Notes under the pieces: model-generated
What the model saw: only the letters and a program-made list of their open reading frames with translations
Told to the model about the DNA's origin: nothing
Database searches by the model: none
In this document: piece after piece, positions 1-9,231 of the stretch
Layout of the letters: every line of letters starts with the position of its first letter
Numbering within the stretch: the stretch's first letter is position 1
Assembly: GCA_963668325.1 (NCBI GenBank)
Contig: OY764222.1
Location: 744,001-808,000, forward strand
Direction of reading: 5' to 3'
Length of the DNA stretch: 64,000 nt
Origin: MPNP01 sp963668325
GTDB taxonomy: Bacteria; Pseudomonadota; Alphaproteobacteria; Rhodobacterales; Rhodobacteraceae
Translations under genes and position numbers: made by a program

Positions 1-2
1 CT

Positions 3-1787
3 AAAATTTATGGAATGTACACCGGTGGTTTCATCGTGTTCATTCTTATTATGGCTGTCCTGGAGCAGTTGGGTGTAGGTGCTGATGTAATCGGTATCCT
101 ATTCGTTATCTTTACAGTTTGCATCTATGCAGCTATTGGATGGCTGTCCAGAACCATGAATGTCGGCGCCTATTATGTGGCCGGGCGAGAAGTGCCTCCG
201 GTGTTCAATGGCATGGCTACGGCTGCTGACTGGATGTCGGGGGCTTCATTCGTTGCCTTGGCTGGTGGCATTTTCTTTGGCGGTCATGGTTACCTTGCCT
301 TTGTTGTGGGCTGGACTGGTGGTTATGTGCTGGTCAACTCACTCATGGCACCGTACCTGAGGAAATTTGGTTGTTACACCGTTCCTGACTTTATTGGAAC
401 AAGATATGGCGGTAACCTGGCAAGGTTTGTGGCCGTCATCATTCTTTTTGTAGCATCCTTTACATATGTGACGGCACAGATTAACGCTTCAGGAACCATT
501 GCATCCAGAGCTCTGCATATTGACTTTGAGATCGGTGTCTGGTTCGGCTTGTTGGGCATTCTTCTTTGTTCCATGTTGGGTGGGATGAGAGCTGTTACCT
601 GGACACAGGTGGCCCAATATATCGTTTTGATTATTGCCTACCTTGTACCCGTTATCTGGATGTCCAATGTCCAAGGATTTGGTATAATTCCGCATTTCGG
701 TTACGGTGACGCTGTCCAGCGTATTGCTGAACTGGAAACTCAATTCAATGTTGGTGCTGCAGCTACTGCGGATCCAGGAGTTGGCGGGGTTAGGATCCTC
801 ACAACCCTGCACAATGATCCAGCCGGTGGTATGGCAAGTTGGAAGTTCTTTACCTTGGCCATCTGTATGATGACAGGTACTGCTTCACTTCCGCACATTC
901 TGATGAGATATTTCACTACTCCATCAGTTCGTGACGCCAGAAAATCCGTTTCCTGGTCCTTGTTGTTCATTTTCCTTCTCTACTTCACTGCACCCGCTTT
1001 GGCTACCTTGACCAAGTTACAGATTCTTGATCCGGAACTTGCAACAGGTATTATCGGGGACTCCATTGCTGAGGTACAGAACCTTGCTTGGGTCCAAAAC
1101 TGGGCTAGTGTCGGGTTCCTGGCAGTCGTAGATGGCAATGGCGATGGTATCCTACAGGTCAATGAGTTCTTTATGCGACCAGATATCGTCGTGTTGGCTA
1201 CCCCAGAAATTGCGGGACTTCCCTATGTGATTTCTGGTTTGGTTGCAGCCGGTGGTATGGCGGCAGCAATGTCAACCGCCGATGGCTTGCTTTTGGCTAT
1301 TGCCAACGCACTCAGCCATGATCTTTATTTCAAGATCATTGATCCAAGTGCCGACACCAGGAAGCGTTTGATCGTTGCCCGAGTGCTCTTGATCATTATC
1401 GGTTGTGCAGCCGCTCTTGTCGCCAGTTTACGATTAACCGGTATTCTGGGTGCAGTTGCCTGGGCCTTTGATTTCGCAGCCTCAGGATTGTTCTTCCCGC
1501 TTGTGCTTGGCGTGTGGTGGAAACGTGCCAACCGACCAGGTGCAATCGCTGGTATGGTCTGTGGATTCCTTGCCGGTACTCTCTATCTGTACTACATCAG
1601 GTTTGCAGGGGGAACCGAATGGCTGGGTATTGACCATCTGAGGTTTGCCATCATTGGTATGCCGGTCAGTTTGGTTGCCATGATCGTCGTTAGTTTGGCG
1701 ACCGAGGCTCCACCCAAGGAAATTCAGGATATGGTTGACGAGGTTCGTGACCCGACGGGTAGAGCAATTCTCGATAAATCGCATTAA
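3..1787 (+). CDS. Acetate-type sodium/solute symporter, 5' end outside window
   Basis: Multi-spanning inner-membrane sodium:solute symporter (SSS family) of the ActP-like cation/acetate group, predicted to import acetate or another short carboxylate with Na+. The frame is open to the window edge. The first ATG at position 15 lacks a ribosome binding site, and related proteins have a longer N-terminus, so the start is probably upstream. About 13 hydrophobic segments alternate with short loops; conserved stretches such as GREVPPVFNGMATAADWMSG and YTVPDFIGTRYGG fit the family. An unusual loop DGNGDGILQVNE (residues 373-384 counted from position 15) has the spacing of a calcium-binding EF-hand. 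A strong terminator follows the stop codon. The family is secure; the substrate is inferred. Confidence 0.88.
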   Translation, partial: KIYGMYTGGFIVFILIMAVLEQLGVGADVIGILFVIFTVCIYAAIGWLSRTMNVGAYYVAGREVPPVFNGMATAADWMSGASFVALAGGIFFGGHGYLAFVVGWTGGYVLVNSLMAPYLRKFGCYTVPDFIGTRYGGNLARFVAVIILFVASFTYVTAQINASGTIASRALHIDFEIGVWFGLLGILLCSMLGGMRAVTWTQVAQYIVLIIAYLVPVIWMSNVQGFGIIPHFGYGDAVQRIAELETQFNVGAAATADPGVGGVRILTTLHNDPAGGMASWKFFTLAICMMTGTASLPHILMRYFTTPSVRDARKSVSWSLLFIFLLYFTAPALATLTKLQILDPELATGIIGDSIAEVQNLAWVQNWASVGFLAVVDGNGDGILQVNEFFMRPDIVVLATPEIAGLPYVISGLVAAGGMAAAMSTADGLLLAIANALSHDLYFKIIDPSADTRKRLIVARVLLIIIGCAAALVASLRLTGILGAVAWAFDFAASGLFFPLVLGVWWKRANRPGAIAGMVCGFLAGTLYLYYIRFAGGTEWLGIDHLRFAIIGMPVSLVAMIVVSLATEAPPKEIQDMVDEVRDPTGRAILDKSH

Positions 1788-1812
1788 CCTGGAAATTTAA
1801 AGAAAATTAATT

Positions 1813-1838
1813 TTGGGCAGGATAAAAATCCTGCCCAA
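1813..1838 (+). terminator. Intrinsic terminator after the symporter gene
   Basis: An 11-bp perfect stem (TTGGGCAGGAT with ATCCTGCCCAA) and an A-rich loop of four bases is followed by TTTATG, 25 bases after the symporter stop codon. It probably ends the symporter transcript before the YggT-like gene. The T-run after the stem is short, so termination may be leaky. Confidence 0.8.
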
Positions 1839-1855
1839 TTTATGTTGGTTACGAC

Positions 1856-2209
1856 ATGACAACTACACTTGGGGCATTTCCTGCTTGGGTTCTAATCATT
1901 GATTACATCATGGGAATGATCATGTGGACCCTGATTGGTCGATTTGGCATGAACCTCTTTCTTCCCCTTGATAGCCCTTTTTTCTTCATGAAGGCCTTCG
2001 TCAAACTAACCGACCCCATCCTCAGGGTGTTTAAACCCGTGACCCCATCATTCCTGATCCCCCCCATGATTCCACTTTTTATTGCCTGGTTTTTCTTTAT
2101 GATCAGATTTTACTTGATGCCTTGGCTATTGGGATACTCGGTAATGGGCATGCTTTCCTTCCCACTTGAAAGCGAGATTGCGGCCGGGATTTACCAGATT
2201 TTCGGCTGA
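1856..2209 (+). CDS. YggT-like integral membrane protein
   Basis: Small hydrophobic protein of 117 residues with two or three membrane segments (roughly residues 7-30, 60-80 and 85-105). The motifs LIGRFGMNLFLP, LTDPILRVFKPVTPSF and PPMIPLFIAWFFFMIRFYLM resemble the YggT family (PF02325), whose members are placed in osmotic tolerance and envelope or cell-division functions without a defined reaction. It lies 68 bases after the symporter gene on the same strand but beyond the terminator, and 119 bases before the ABC exporter gene. No good Shine-Dalgarno sequence is seen. Family assignment is from motif memory only. Confidence 0.7.
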   Translation: MTTTLGAFPAWVLIIDYIMGMIMWTLIGRFGMNLFLPLDSPFFFMKAFVKLTDPILRVFKPVTPSFLIPPMIPLFIAWFFFMIRFYLMPWLLGYSVMGMLSFPLESEIAAGIYQIFG

Positions 2210-2328
2210 TACTCCTCAAAACAAGACTGAAACGGCACCGTTTATCTCCTGTTGGGGAAGATTTCCTCCTATCTTAGTGTAATTCGGAGGTTCATATCCC
2301 TATATCAAGAGAAAGACAAGGAAGCTGA

Positions 2329-4164
2329 ATGAACGAAACGATCCAATCAAAAGAAACCTTAGCCCGAAAAAGTGGGATGAGAACCTTACGAAGGGTTACC
2401 CCTTTCCTTTGGCCCAAGAATAATCTGGCTTTTCGTTTCAGGGTCGTACTGGCGATGCTTGCTCTGTTCGTGGCCGAACTAATTACCCTTGGGATTCCTT
2501 TCATTTATAAGGGTGCGGTTGATTCCCTGACCACAAGTGAAGCAATTAATGTTGCCGAGATGGTTGCCATTGGAGCTGTTACCCTGACCATTGCTTACGG
2601 CGTGGCCCGGGTCATGAGTGTATTTTTTCATGAATTAAGGGATGTCATTTTTGCCAAGGTTGGTCAGAGGGCCTTAAGAACCATTGCTCTCGAAACCTTC
2701 AAGCATATTCACAAATTATCTCTCCGATATCACATTACCCGCAAAACAGGTGGGTTATCCAGAATTGTCGAACGAGGGGTCAAGGGTGTGGATTGGCTGC
2801 TTCGATTTGTACTCTTTTCGATCGGGCCACTCCTCATACAGCTATTGATGGTCTGCGCGGTTTTGTGGATTGTTCTGGGTTTCTGGTACTTTGCCACGGT
2901 CCTTATATCCATCTCTCTTTATGTCCTTTTTACCTTTAAGGTCACTGAATGGCGAGTGCAAATTCGTCGGGAGATGAATAAGCAGGATACCGATGCCAAC
3001 CAAAAGGCCATTGACAGTTTGTTGAATTATGAAACAGTCAAATACTTTGGAGCTGAGGAACGGGAGGCGCAGAGATATGACAGTTCCATGGAGAAATTCG
3101 AAACCGCTTCCCTGAAAACAACCTATTCCCTGGCAGCCCTCAATTTTGGCCAATCCCTCATCATAACCCTTGGAACTGTCATTGTAATGCTCATGGCAGC
3201 TGTTGGGGTCAGAAATGGCGCTTTGACAGTTGGTGATTTCGTACTGGTAAATTCCTACATGATTCAGGTGTCCATGCCGTTGAACTGGCTTGGAACAGTT
3301 TACCGGGAAATTCGACAGGCACTGATTGATATGGGGGAAATGTTCGACCTCCTTGAAGTTCCTTATGAGGTATCAGACCGTCCCGATGCCAAGCCTTTAG
3401 AGGTAAGTGGGGGCAAAATAGAATTCCAAAACATGTCTTTTTCCTATTATTCCAACCGCCCTATTCTGAAAGACATTAACCTGACCATTAATCCTGGTGA
3501 GACAGTGGCTATTGTTGGACCTTCTGGTTCAGGCAAATCTACCATCGGAAGATTATTGTTCCGTTTCTACGATGTTACCGAAGGTTGTCTTGCCATTGAC
3601 GGTCAGGATATAAGGAAGGTCACCCAAACCAGCCTGCATAACCAGATTGGAATAGTGCCCCAGGATACTGTCCTTTTTAACGAAACTATTTTTTATAATA
3701 TTGCCTACGGGCTTCCAGACCCAAGCCCCAGACAGGTCGAAGAGGCTGCCCGGTCTGCTAAATTGCATGAATTTATTGCTGATTTGCCCGAAGGGTATGA
3801 ATCTCAGGTCGGTGAAAGAGGATTGAAATTGTCCGGTGGTGAGAAACAAAGGGTTGGTATTGCCCGTACTCTCCTGAAGAATCCTCCTATTGTCCTTTTG
3901 GATGAAGCAACATCCTCGCTTGATACTGAAACTGAAAAGGAAATTCAGGACAGTTTCAATGAAATGTCTCACGGTCGAACAGTCATTGCCATTGCCCACC
4001 GACTTTCAACTGTGGTGCATTCGGATAAAATAATTGTTTTGGAGAATGGAGTTATCGTTGAACAGGGCACTCATGAAGAATTGTTGGATTTGCACGGCAA
4101 ATATTACAACATGTGGCACCGACAATTGGCTGATGAAGAGGGCGAAGCGGAATTACGGGCTTAA
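2329..4164 (+). CDS. Atm1/HMT-type ABC exporter, fused permease-ATPase
   Basis: Half-size ABC exporter of 611 residues in the inner membrane. The N-terminal part (about 35-335) is a six-helix type I exporter domain. The C-terminal part is the nucleotide-binding domain: Walker A GPSGSGKS at 397-404, signature LSGGEKQR at 501-508, Walker B ending in LLDE around 522-526, and a switch histidine in AHRLS. The segment NYETVKYFGAEEREAQRYD is typical of the Atm1/HMT1 group, which exports glutathione-linked or sulfur-containing compounds for iron-sulfur assembly or heavy metal tolerance. AAGGAAG sits before the ATG. The 3' end overlaps the convergent argE gene by 12 bases. Family is secure; the cargo is inferred. 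Confidence 0.9.
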   Translation: MNETIQSKETLARKSGMRTLRRVTPFLWPKNNLAFRFRVVLAMLALFVAELITLGIPFIYKGAVDSLTTSEAINVAEMVAIGAVTLTIAYGVARVMSVFFHELRDVIFAKVGQRALRTIALETFKHIHKLSLRYHITRKTGGLSRIVERGVKGVDWLLRFVLFSIGPLLIQLLMVCAVLWIVLGFWYFATVLISISLYVLFTFKVTEWRVQIRREMNKQDTDANQKAIDSLLNYETVKYFGAEEREAQRYDSSMEKFETASLKTTYSLAALNFGQSLIITLGTVIVMLMAAVGVRNGALTVGDFVLVNSYMIQVSMPLNWLGTVYREIRQALIDMGEMFDLLEVPYEVSDRPDAKPLEVSGGKIEFQNMSFSYYSNRPILKDINLTINPGETVAIVGPSGSGKSTIGRLLFRFYDVTEGCLAIDGQDIRKVTQTSLHNQIGIVPQDTVLFNETIFYNIAYGLPDPSPRQVEEAARSAKLHEFIADLPEGYESQVGERGLKLSGGEKQRVGIARTLLKNPPIVLLDEATSSLDTETEKEIQDSFNEMSHGRTVIAIAHRLSTVVHSDKIIVLENGVIVEQGTHEELLDLHGKYYNMWHRQLADEEGEAELRA

Positions 4165-5328
4165 ATCCAGGTTAGTTATGCCTGCCTCTAGCCTGTCAAC
4201 CAATTTTTCCAACATTTGATCACATTGGGCCAATTGGTCACGGCTGATATACTCGTCAGCTTTGTGCCCCTGTTCCATTGACCCTGGACCACATACAACT
4301 GTTGGTGTCCCTAGCCTTGCCTGAAAAAGCCCTCCTTCTGTCCCAAAAGAAACTTTGAGGGTGTCATTCATGCCCGTCAGGGATTTAACAAAATCCACAA
4401 CATGATCATTTTCCGGTGTTGCCAAACCAGGGTAGCTGTTTATCAGTTCAAGATCAATTCTTGCTTCTGGAAAGCAATCCTTTTGAGATTGTACAATTTG
4501 GTCAGCTATCCGTTGTAACTCTTCCAGAATTTCATCTGGATTGTCCTGGGGGATATTTCTGACCTCAAAATCCACAGAACTTGTTGCCGGTACGATATTA
4601 AGAGCTACCCCTCCTTCTATCTTGGCAGTGTGGATTGTTGTATAGGGTATTTCATAGTCTTCATCATGGTAGCCTGACCTAGCAATTTCTTTCTGCACCG
4701 ACCTTAATTTTGCCACAAAATCACAAGCCAAGTGCAAAGCATTCAAGACCTTGGGGGCCATAGCTGAATGTCCCCCTCTTCCATGACATTTTGTCCGAAG
4801 AAACAATTTGCCCTTGTGACCATTAGCCACCTTCATCATCGTTGGTTCGCCAACAATACATAAAAGGGGTTTCATGGTAGAATTGGCCATCATATCAAGC
4901 AACCTTCTGACTCCGATACATCCCACTTCTTCATCATAAGATATTGCTAACCAGAGGGGAGTATCCAAGGATCTGTCCCTGGCTTTCAAAATGGCAGAAA
5001 TGGCACAGGCAATAAACCCTTTCATATCCGTAGTACCACGACCATAGAACCTCTCTGGAGATGAGGTCAGTTCAAAGGGTGGAACGGTCCAATCCTGATC
5101 CTCCACTGGCACAACATCAGAATGCCCAGAAAGAAGGACGCCTGCCCGATCAAAAGGCCCGGTTTGTACCAGCAGGTTGGCTTTTGTTCTTTCCTGATTG
5201 TAAACCCTTGTCGTAAATATTTGATTTGAGGTAAGGAGTTGTTGGACGTAATCTAGCAAGTCCAGGTTTGAATCCCTGCTTACGGTTGGAAAGCCTACCA
5301 ACTTCTCTAATATCGAAATACTATCCAT
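4153..5328 (-). CDS. argE: Acetylornithine deacetylase (M20 family)
   Basis: Cytosolic zinc metallohydrolase of 391 residues that removes the acetyl group from N-acetylornithine in arginine synthesis. M20 peptidase landmarks are present: HSDVVP near 69-74, GRGTTDMKGF with the bridging Asp near 101, YDEEVGC with the catalytic Glu near 135, and a dimerisation domain with GRGGHSAMAP and GGVALNIVPA. Length and these motifs fit ArgE of alphaproteobacteria better than DapE or other M20 enzymes, although M20 paralogues are hard to separate by eye. It starts 40 bases downstream of the serA stop on the same strand and may be co-transcribed with serC-serA. Confidence 0.85.
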   Translation of the reverse strand: MDSISILEKLVGFPTVSRDSNLDLLDYVQQLLTSNQIFTTRVYNQERTKANLLVQTGPFDRAGVLLSGHSDVVPVEDQDWTVPPFELTSSPERFYGRGTTDMKGFIACAISAILKARDRSLDTPLWLAISYDEEVGCIGVRRLLDMMANSTMKPLLCIVGEPTMMKVANGHKGKLFLRTKCHGRGGHSAMAPKVLNALHLACDFVAKLRSVQKEIARSGYHDEDYEIPYTTIHTAKIEGGVALNIVPATSSVDFEVRNIPQDNPDEILEELQRIADQIVQSQKDCFPEARIDLELINSYPGLATPENDHVVDFVKSLTGMNDTLKVSFGTEGGLFQARLGTPTVVCGPGSMEQGHKADEYISRDQLAQCDQMLEKLVDRLEAGITNLDLSP

Positions 5329-5367
5329 TATTCAGATGGTGGTTAGATTAATCATTTATCTGCCAAA

Positions 5368-6972
5368 TCAACTCTCAAGATCAAATTCCAGCGAACGAAC
5401 CTGATAGAATAAGTTGGAGTTCCTCAACTCCTCCAAAACATCTTCGCCAACAGCTGAATCCAGCGAGAGTAATGCAATTGCATCCTCACCTGCAGCAGAG
5501 CGACCCAAGTGAAAACTGGCAATATTTACATTATGCTTGCCCAGGATCGTGCCCATTCCGCCAATAATTCCTGGAACATCCTTATTGGTTGAATAAAGCA
5601 TATGCCTGGAAATGTCGGCATCCATATAAATGCCCTTGATTTGAATGATTCTGGGCTTGCCATCGTAAAACACCGTACCCACTATTGAGCGTGTGAGGTT
5701 TTCTGTTTCTACCGTCAATCTCAAATATGATTCAAAAACCCCTGACTTGGTCTGGGTCGTGTTGGAAATCACCATACCGATTTCTTTTGCAGTTTCTTCG
5801 GCGGAAACCATGTTCACCTCAGGATTGTTTACCTTTAACAAGCCTGCAATGACAACTGAAGAAAGTGCCTTGGTATTCAATTCTGAAATATTACCATCAA
5901 ACAGAACATCCAGGTGTTTTATTGGTTCATCAGTCATCTGGCCAACAAAAGACCCCAAGTGATTGGCCAGGGATATCCAAGGTTTCATCCGCTTTGCTTC
6001 CTTGGCGGAAATTGATGGCATGTTCAGGGAATTATTGACAGCCCCACTAACCAGAAAATCAGACATCTGTTCAGCTATCTGTAGCGCCACCTTTTCCTGC
6101 GCCTCCGATGTTGATGCACCCAAATGAGGTGTTGCTACAACATTTGGAAGTTCCAGTAATGGATTACCTTCGGGGGGTTCAATTTCAAAGACATCCAGAG
6201 CCGCGGCGGAAACCCTTTTTTCCAGCAAAGAATCATAGAGTGCCTTTTCATCAACAATTCCTCCCCTGGCACAATTTATCAGACCTACCCCTCTTTTGGT
6301 TTTGGCCAAGGCCTTGGCATCTATCAACTTGCGTGTTTTATCCGTAAGGGGAACATGGAGGGTTATAAAATCGGATTTGCGTAGCAATTCATCCAATTCC
6401 ACTTTTTCTACCCCGATTTTTTGGGCCCTTTCCGGAGTAAGATAGGGATCGTATCCCAAAGCTCTCATTCCTAGACCTAAAGCTCGCCTACAAACCCCTG
6501 ATCCGATGTTTCCACAGCCAATTACACCGATCGTTTTACCTAGAAGTTCTCGGCCCAAATATCTGGATTTTTCCCATCGACCTGATTTGGTTGAAGAACT
6601 TGCTTCCGGGATTTGCCGGGCAATGGAAAAAAGCATGGCAATGGCATGCTCGGCTGTTGTCTCTGAATTCCCATGCGGAGTATTCATGACAACAATTCCC
6701 ATTCTGGTGGCTTCTCTTACGTCAATATTGTCGACACCAATACCAGCACGACCAATGACTTTCAGGTTTTGTGCCTTGGCAAGTAAATTTGAGGTTACCT
6801 TGGTTGCCGACCGCACAGCCAACCCATCATATTTGTGAATGGCAGCGAGTAACTCGTCATTGTTTTTGCCCAGACCGGGTTGAAAATCCACCTCAATTCC
6901 TCGCTCTTCAAATATCTTGAGAGCAACCTGGGAAAGTTTGTCTGAAACTAAGACCTTGGGTTTTTGGTTCAT
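5368..6972 (-). CDS. serA: D-3-phosphoglycerate dehydrogenase, long form
   Basis: First enzyme of the phosphorylated serine pathway: 3-phosphoglycerate plus NAD+ to 3-phosphohydroxypyruvate. About 534 residues in the long (type I) arrangement: substrate-binding and Rossmann domains with GVIGCGNIGSGV, catalytic Arg in INCARGGIVDE, catalytic His in TPHLGAST, an intervening domain, and a C-terminal ACT domain (GIIGGMGTILGKHNVNIASF) that usually mediates serine feedback. I chose the ATG at 6972, preceded by AGGA at 9 bases; an in-frame TTG at 6981 would add three residues. It follows serC by 18 bases, so serC-serA form an operon divergent from serB. Confidence 0.95.
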   Translation of the reverse strand: MNQKPKVLVSDKLSQVALKIFEERGIEVDFQPGLGKNNDELLAAIHKYDGLAVRSATKVTSNLLAKAQNLKVIGRAGIGVDNIDVREATRMGIVVMNTPHGNSETTAEHAIAMLFSIARQIPEASSSTKSGRWEKSRYLGRELLGKTIGVIGCGNIGSGVCRRALGLGMRALGYDPYLTPERAQKIGVEKVELDELLRKSDFITLHVPLTDKTRKLIDAKALAKTKRGVGLINCARGGIVDEKALYDSLLEKRVSAAALDVFEIEPPEGNPLLELPNVVATPHLGASTSEAQEKVALQIAEQMSDFLVSGAVNNSLNMPSISAKEAKRMKPWISLANHLGSFVGQMTDEPIKHLDVLFDGNISELNTKALSSVVIAGLLKVNNPEVNMVSAEETAKEIGMVISNTTQTKSGVFESYLRLTVETENLTRSIVGTVFYDGKPRIIQIKGIYMDADISRHMLYSTNKDVPGIIGGMGTILGKHNVNIASFHLGRSAAGEDAIALLSLDSAVGEDVLEELRNSNLFYQVRSLEFDLES

Positions 6973-6990
6973 ATTACTCAATCCTGTAAA

Positions 6991-8148
6991 CTAGCAATTT
7001 TCCATTGATATCATTGCTGAATCGAATGCCCATTTGAGCCATGGCATCAACAATTCTATATCTTCTTTTTCAACTGTAGCCCCACACCATATTCTTAAAC
7101 CTGGGGGAGCCTTCTTATAGTTTTTTATATCAAAGGCGACACCCTCCTCTTCCAATATCGTAACAATTTTATTGGCAAATGGTGCTATGTTGCCAGGAGT
7201 AAGCCGAGGATGATTGAATTTTAGGCATACACTTGTTGTTGACCTGGATTCAGGTCTTCCTGGCAGATATTCTATCCAATCGTTTTCTGCCACAAATTTT
7301 TCTATTGCGCCGGCATTGGCCTTGGTCCTGCCTATCAAGGCGGACAAACCACCTATGGACCTGGCCCAAGACAACGAATTGAGAAAATCCTCAACGCAAA
7401 GCAGGGAAGGGGTATTAATTGTTGCTCCTTCGAATATTCCTTCAATCAGCTTGCCATCCTTGGTCATTCGGAAGATTTTCGGTAAAGGCCATTTGGGTTG
7501 CCATGTTTCCAACCTGTTTACCGCTCGGGGTGAAAGAATAATCATCCCATGCCCGGCTTCGCCACCCATTACCTTTTGCCATGAGAAAGTTGTTACATCC
7601 AGCTTGTGCCAGGGCAATTCCATCGCAAATGCCGCTGAGGTGGCATCGCATATGGTCAGCCCACCTCTCGTGGCAGGAATGAAATCTCCATTGGGTACAC
7701 AAACCCCACTTGTTGTCCCATTCCAGGTGAAAACAACATCATTCTCGAAATTGATTTTAGCTAAATCGGGAAGTTCACCAAAATCAGCCATATGTTGGTT
7801 GGTGGGGATAGCCAATTGCTCCAAAACATCGGTATCCCAATCTCTGCCAAAGGCTTCCCAGGCTACCAGTTCAACTGGACGGCTTCCCAATAAGGACCAC
7901 ATGGCCATTTCCATGGCACCGGTATCAGATGCTGGTACGATCCCCACCTTATAATTACCGGGGATTTCCAGGATTTCCTTTACACCATTGATTATTCTGG
8001 ATAATCTTTCTTTACCTAAGCTGGACCTGTGTGACCTGCCCAAGGGAGCGTCCTTCAGTACTTGCAAGGACCATTCCGGAGGTTTTTTACAAGGTCCTGA
8101 TGAAAAATTGGGACATTTGGGTTTATATAAGGGTTTGTTAGGTTTCAT
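6991..8148 (-). CDS. serC: Phosphoserine aminotransferase
   Basis: PLP-dependent transaminase converting 3-phosphohydroxypyruvate and glutamate to phosphoserine and 2-oxoglutarate; the same activity also serves pyridoxal phosphate synthesis. It has 385 residues, and the start KPNKPLYKPKCPNFSSGPCK is characteristic of the alphaproteobacterial SerC group. The PLP lysine lies in FSWQKVMGGE, with TWNGTTSGV and ICDATSAAFAM upstream. The ATG has AAAGG about eight bases before it. It is the first gene of the serC-serA pair; the 104-base region shared with divergent serB probably carries both promoters. Confidence 0.95.
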   Translation of the reverse strand: MKPNKPLYKPKCPNFSSGPCKKPPEWSLQVLKDAPLGRSHRSSLGKERLSRIINGVKEILEIPGNYKVGIVPASDTGAMEMAMWSLLGSRPVELVAWEAFGRDWDTDVLEQLAIPTNQHMADFGELPDLAKINFENDVVFTWNGTTSGVCVPNGDFIPATRGGLTICDATSAAFAMELPWHKLDVTTFSWQKVMGGEAGHGMIILSPRAVNRLETWQPKWPLPKIFRMTKDGKLIEGIFEGATINTPSLLCVEDFLNSLSWARSIGGLSALIGRTKANAGAIEKFVAENDWIEYLPGRPESRSTTSVCLKFNHPRLTPGNIAPFANKIVTILEEEGVAFDIKNYKKAPPGLRIWCGATVEKEDIELLMPWLKWAFDSAMISMENC

Positions 8149-8252
8149 TTTTTACCTTTCAGTTAAACAACCCCCTTTTTAGGGAGAGGTAACCGGCTTG
8201 GACACTATACTGGACATATGAAAAAAAATATTCGAACATTGAGGAAGAGTGC

Positions 8253-9137
8253 GTGACATATGTAGTTTCTCTTATTTCCAATCCCGGCAAACCTATTCTG
8301 AAAACTGTCCTCGTCACCGAATTATGCGAAAAGTGGGCCGGGAGATCAGTCAAATTGCTCTGTCCTGATGTTGCAGCTGAATTTGTTGTGGACTTAATTC
8401 CTATTGATTTTGAGGAGGTTTGGACGGTCTTATATGATTTAGGTATTGATCTGATAATTCAACCCAGAAATTTCCGTAAAAAGCAACTTTTGGTGGCAGA
8501 TATGGATTCTACCATCATTGAACAGGAGTGTCTTGATGAGCTGGCCGACTTTTCGGGACTAGGTGATTTGGTAAAGGGGATAACCAAAAGGGCAATGAAT
8601 GGGGAAATACCTTTCGAACAAGCGCTGAAGGAAAGAGTGGCCCTGCTAAAGGGAGAAAGTGCCCAAATAATTGAACAAACCTGGCAATCTCGTATAACCT
8701 TCACTCCGGGTGCAAGAGAACTGGTCGGAACTATGCGAGCCAATGGTGCTTATTGCGCTCTGGTTTCAGGTGGCTTTACCGAGTTCACTGACCGCTTAGC
8801 AACTGCGTTGGGTTTTCACGAAAACCATGCCAATACCCTGTCAATTGAAAATAATATCCTGACTGGTGAAGTTGGATTGCCCATTCTGGGCAAGGAAACC
8901 AAATTGGAGGTTCTTACAAAACTTGTTTCCATACAAAAACTGAAGTATTCGGATTCAATTGCCGTCGGCGATGGTGCAAATGATCTGGATATGCTTTCTG
9001 CTGCAGGTACTGGGGTAGCCTTCAGATCTCATCCTATAGTTGCCAAACAGAGCAAGGTCAAAATCAACCATGGCGACCTGACTTCGTTGCTTTATCTTCA
9101 GGGATATACCTTTGAAGACTTTGTGGAGAACATTTGA
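8253..9137 (+). CDS. serB: Phosphoserine phosphatase
   Basis: HAD-superfamily phosphatase of 294 residues that completes serine synthesis by dephosphorylating phosphoserine. HAD motif I is DMDSTIIEQE at 83-92 with the nucleophile Asp83 and acid Asp85; motif II is in ALVSGGF, and motif IV is GDGANDLDML. The N-terminal 80 residues form a small extra domain seen in many SerB proteins. The start is GTG with GAGGAAG eight bases upstream. It is divergent from serC-serA, so all three serine pathway genes share one locus. Confidence 0.95.
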   Translation: MTYVVSLISNPGKPILKTVLVTELCEKWAGRSVKLLCPDVAAEFVVDLIPIDFEEVWTVLYDLGIDLIIQPRNFRKKQLLVADMDSTIIEQECLDELADFSGLGDLVKGITKRAMNGEIPFEQALKERVALLKGESAQIIEQTWQSRITFTPGARELVGTMRANGAYCALVSGGFTEFTDRLATALGFHENHANTLSIENNILTGEVGLPILGKETKLEVLTKLVSIQKLKYSDSIAVGDGANDLDMLSAAGTGVAFRSHPIVAKQSKVKINHGDLTSLLYLQGYTFEDFVENI

Positions 9138-9231
9138 GCGCTTACTGATTTAACCCATGTCCTATGACCCCGACCTGAAACTGGGTTTTTATGGCGTATT
9201 GGATATCGTTACAAAGCGGAGTAACCTCTTT

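Noticed and set aside
7214..7954. 246-residue plus-strand ORF opposite serC
   Set aside because: It is an antisense frame of a clear serC gene with low-complexity composition typical of shadow ORFs.
9160..9205. Terminator between serB and umuC
   Set aside because: AACCCA and TGGGTT can pair but are about 25 bases apart with a weak stem; not convincing.
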